Source: Halomonas sp. TA22
Lineage (GTDB): Bacteria > Pseudomonadota > Gammaproteobacteria > Pseudomonadales > Halomonadaceae
Reading direction: 5' to 3'
DNA length: 64,000 nucleotides
NCBI RefSeq assembly: GCF_013009075.1
Contig: NZ_CP053108.1
Location: 1,736,001 to 1,800,000 of the forward strand
Both the position numbers and the translations under genes were made by a program. How positions within the stretch are numbered: the first letter of the stretch is position 1; every line of letters starts with the position of its first letter. The notes under the pieces are model-generated. The model ran no database searches. It was not told where the DNA came from and saw only the letters and a list, made by a program, of their open reading frames with translations. Of this stretch, positions 62,792 through 64,000 are shown one piece after another.

Positions 62792-63562
62792 ATGACGTCA
62801 GTCAAGCTCTACCCCCCCAAGCCGCAGAAGGTCTACTTCTTCGGTACCTGCCTGATCGATGTCTTCTACCCCCAGGCGGGGCTGGATGGCATTCGCCTGC
62901 TCGAGCGCGAAGGCATCGAGGTGATTTTTCCTCAGGAGCAGACCTGCTGTGGCCAGCCGGCCTACACGTCTGGCTACCATGACGAGGCGCGCAAGGTCGC
63001 CGAGGCACAGCTCGAGCTGTTCCCCGAGCCCTGGCCAATCATTGTCCCCTCCGGCTCCTGTGGCGGCATGATGCGCACCCACTATGCGCAGCTCTTCGCC
63101 GGAACGCCTCGGGAGGCTCAGGCGCTATCGGTGGCGGAGCGAGTCTTCGAGCTCACCGAGTTCCTGATCCATGTGTGCCATGTCGTGCTCACCGACAAGG
63201 GCCAGCCCGAGCGTGTCGCGATGCACACCTCATGCAGCGCCCGCCGCGAGATGGGACTGGCCGAGACCGGTCCCAAGCTGCTCGCCCAGCTTGGCCAGGT
63301 GGAGTTGGTGGAGCAGGTGCGCGCTGCGGAGTGCTGCGGCTTTGGTGGGACCTTTGCCGTTCGCCACCCCGAAGTGTCCGCGGCGATGGTCGAGGACAAG
63401 ACCCAGGCCCTCGAGGCGTCTGGCGCCGAGCGCTTCGTGACCTCCGACTGCGGTTGCCTGATGAACATTGCCGGGCGCTTCGAGCATCAGCACCTGGCCG
63501 GTGAGCGGGACAGTCTGGCCGGTGAGCATATTGCAAGCTATCTATGGAGGCGCACCTCATGA
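62792..63562 (+). CDS. lutA: L-lactate utilisation Fe-S protein LutA/LldE
   Basis: 256-residue (Fe-S)-binding protein with two CCG domains: QTCCGQPAYTSGYHDEARK then SGSCGGMMR, and CSARREMG then ECCGFGGTFAVRHPE. It is a subunit of the LutABC/LldEFG complex that oxidises L-lactate to pyruvate. A GAGGAG-type site precedes the ATG. Its stop overlaps the lutB start (ATGA). Confidence 0.93.
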   Translation: MTSVKLYPPKPQKVYFFGTCLIDVFYPQAGLDGIRLLEREGIEVIFPQEQTCCGQPAYTSGYHDEARKVAEAQLELFPEPWPIIVPSGSCGGMMRTHYAQLFAGTPREAQALSVAERVFELTEFLIHVCHVVLTDKGQPERVAMHTSCSARREMGLAETGPKLLAQLGQVELVEQVRAAECCGFGGTFAVRHPEVSAAMVEDKTQALEASGAERFVTSDCGCLMNIAGRFEHQHLAGERDSLAGEHIASYLWRRTS

Positions 63563-64000
63563 GCGCTCAGAGCGACTCCCTGCATACTTTCACGCCCCAG
63601 GCGTTCCACCGCCAGGCCCACGATGCGCTGGGCAATCCGCAGATTCGCGCCAACTTCCGCCGCGCCATGGATGGTCTCATGGCCAAGCGACGCGATGTCT
63701 TCAGCGATTGGGATCTGGAGACGCTGCGTGAACTAGGTGCCAATATTCGCCTGCGCGCACTGGCCAAGCTGCCGACGCTGCTCGAGCAGCTCGAGGCGAA
63801 CTGCGAGGCGAATGGCATTCGCGTGCACTGGGCGGAGGATGGTGAACAGGCGTGCCGCATCATTCGTGAACTATGCGAAGCGCGTGGCGCCAAGTCGGTG
63901 ATCAAGGGCAAGTCGATGGTCTCCGAGGAGATGCATCTCAACGCCCACCTGGAGGCGGCGGGAATCACTGCGCTTGAGTCGGACCTGGGCGAATACCTGG
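63559..64000 (+). CDS. lutB: L-lactate utilisation protein LutB/LldF, partial
   Basis: N-terminal 147 codons of the iron-sulfur LutB/LldF subunit, cut by the right edge. It begins MSAQSDSLHTFTPQAFHRQA. The visible part has ALGNPQIRANFRRAMDGLM and KSVIKGKSMVSEEMHLN, typical of the LUD domain. The ferredoxin-like C-terminus, and presumably lutC, lie beyond the window. Confidence 0.9.
   Translation, partial: MSAQSDSLHTFTPQAFHRQAHDALGNPQIRANFRRAMDGLMAKRRDVFSDWDLETLRELGANIRLRALAKLPTLLEQLEANCEANGIRVHWAEDGEQACRIIRELCEARGAKSVIKGKSMVSEEMHLNAHLEAAGITALESDLGEYL

Overview
The window reads as a chromosome segment of a moderately halophilic gammaproteobacterium, most likely Halomonas or a close relative in Halomonadaceae. 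This rests on recognised protein families, gene order (dapA-bamC-MBL-purC, epd-pgk-fba, lldR divergent from lutAB), high GC and acidic exported proteins; no 16S gene is present to confirm it. Nearly all DNA is coding. No rRNA, CRISPR array or intact insertion sequence was seen.

Layout. 1-7.1 kb (mostly minus): rsmJ (cut by the left edge), tsaB, adk, then aceE-aceF for pyruvate dehydrogenase, with three lipoyl domains on AceF. 7.4-18.2 kb: ampD/nadC (divergent), trmO, the dapA-bamC-MBL-purC operon, bcp, a PerM-type permease with a TusA-like protein, bepA and nadA. 18.2-18.7 kb: a 3' tRNA-Lys fragment, a short very acidic ORF and a strong terminator, which looks like the scar of an integrated element. 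18.7-21.8 kb: a HAD phosphatase and a two-gene 2-ketogluconate module (kguD, kguK) whose LacI-type repressor survives only as a deleted pseudogene behind an intact promoter/operator. 21.9-25.9 kb: a small phasin-like protein, class II fba, pgk and epd. 26-31 kb: lrgAB, a broken Hsp20 gene with a sigma-32-like promoter, class I fbaB and tkt. 31-33.6 kb: metK behind a potentially structured leader, and a LysR regulator.

33.6-44.7 kb is the least ordinary block. It is a tightly packed nine-gene minus-strand operon: S9 peptidase, M20 amidohydrolase, a complete Dpp/Opp-type ABC importer, a class-C-type serine hydrolase and a MmgE/PrpD protein. I read it as an import-and-dismantle pathway for a peptide-like or N-acyl compound; the substrate is unknown.

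45-58.4 kb: a PLD-family lipoprotein, an AEC carrier, metF, sodC, a TAXI-TRAP importer with a promoter region holding three palindromes, yheV-prlC, an NSS transporter, a gamma carbonic anhydrase and a YdjM-like membrane protein with a LexA-like box. 58.4-64 kb: lldR-dctB-dctD on the minus strand, divergent from lutA-lutB. The shared intergenic region carries two FadR/LldR-type operators and a good promoter, linking lactate and C4-dicarboxylate control.

Three eroded loci (tRNA-Lys fragment, LacI-family pseudogene, Hsp20 pseudogene) lie within 10 kb of each other. All assignments come from reading the sequence; no database search was run.
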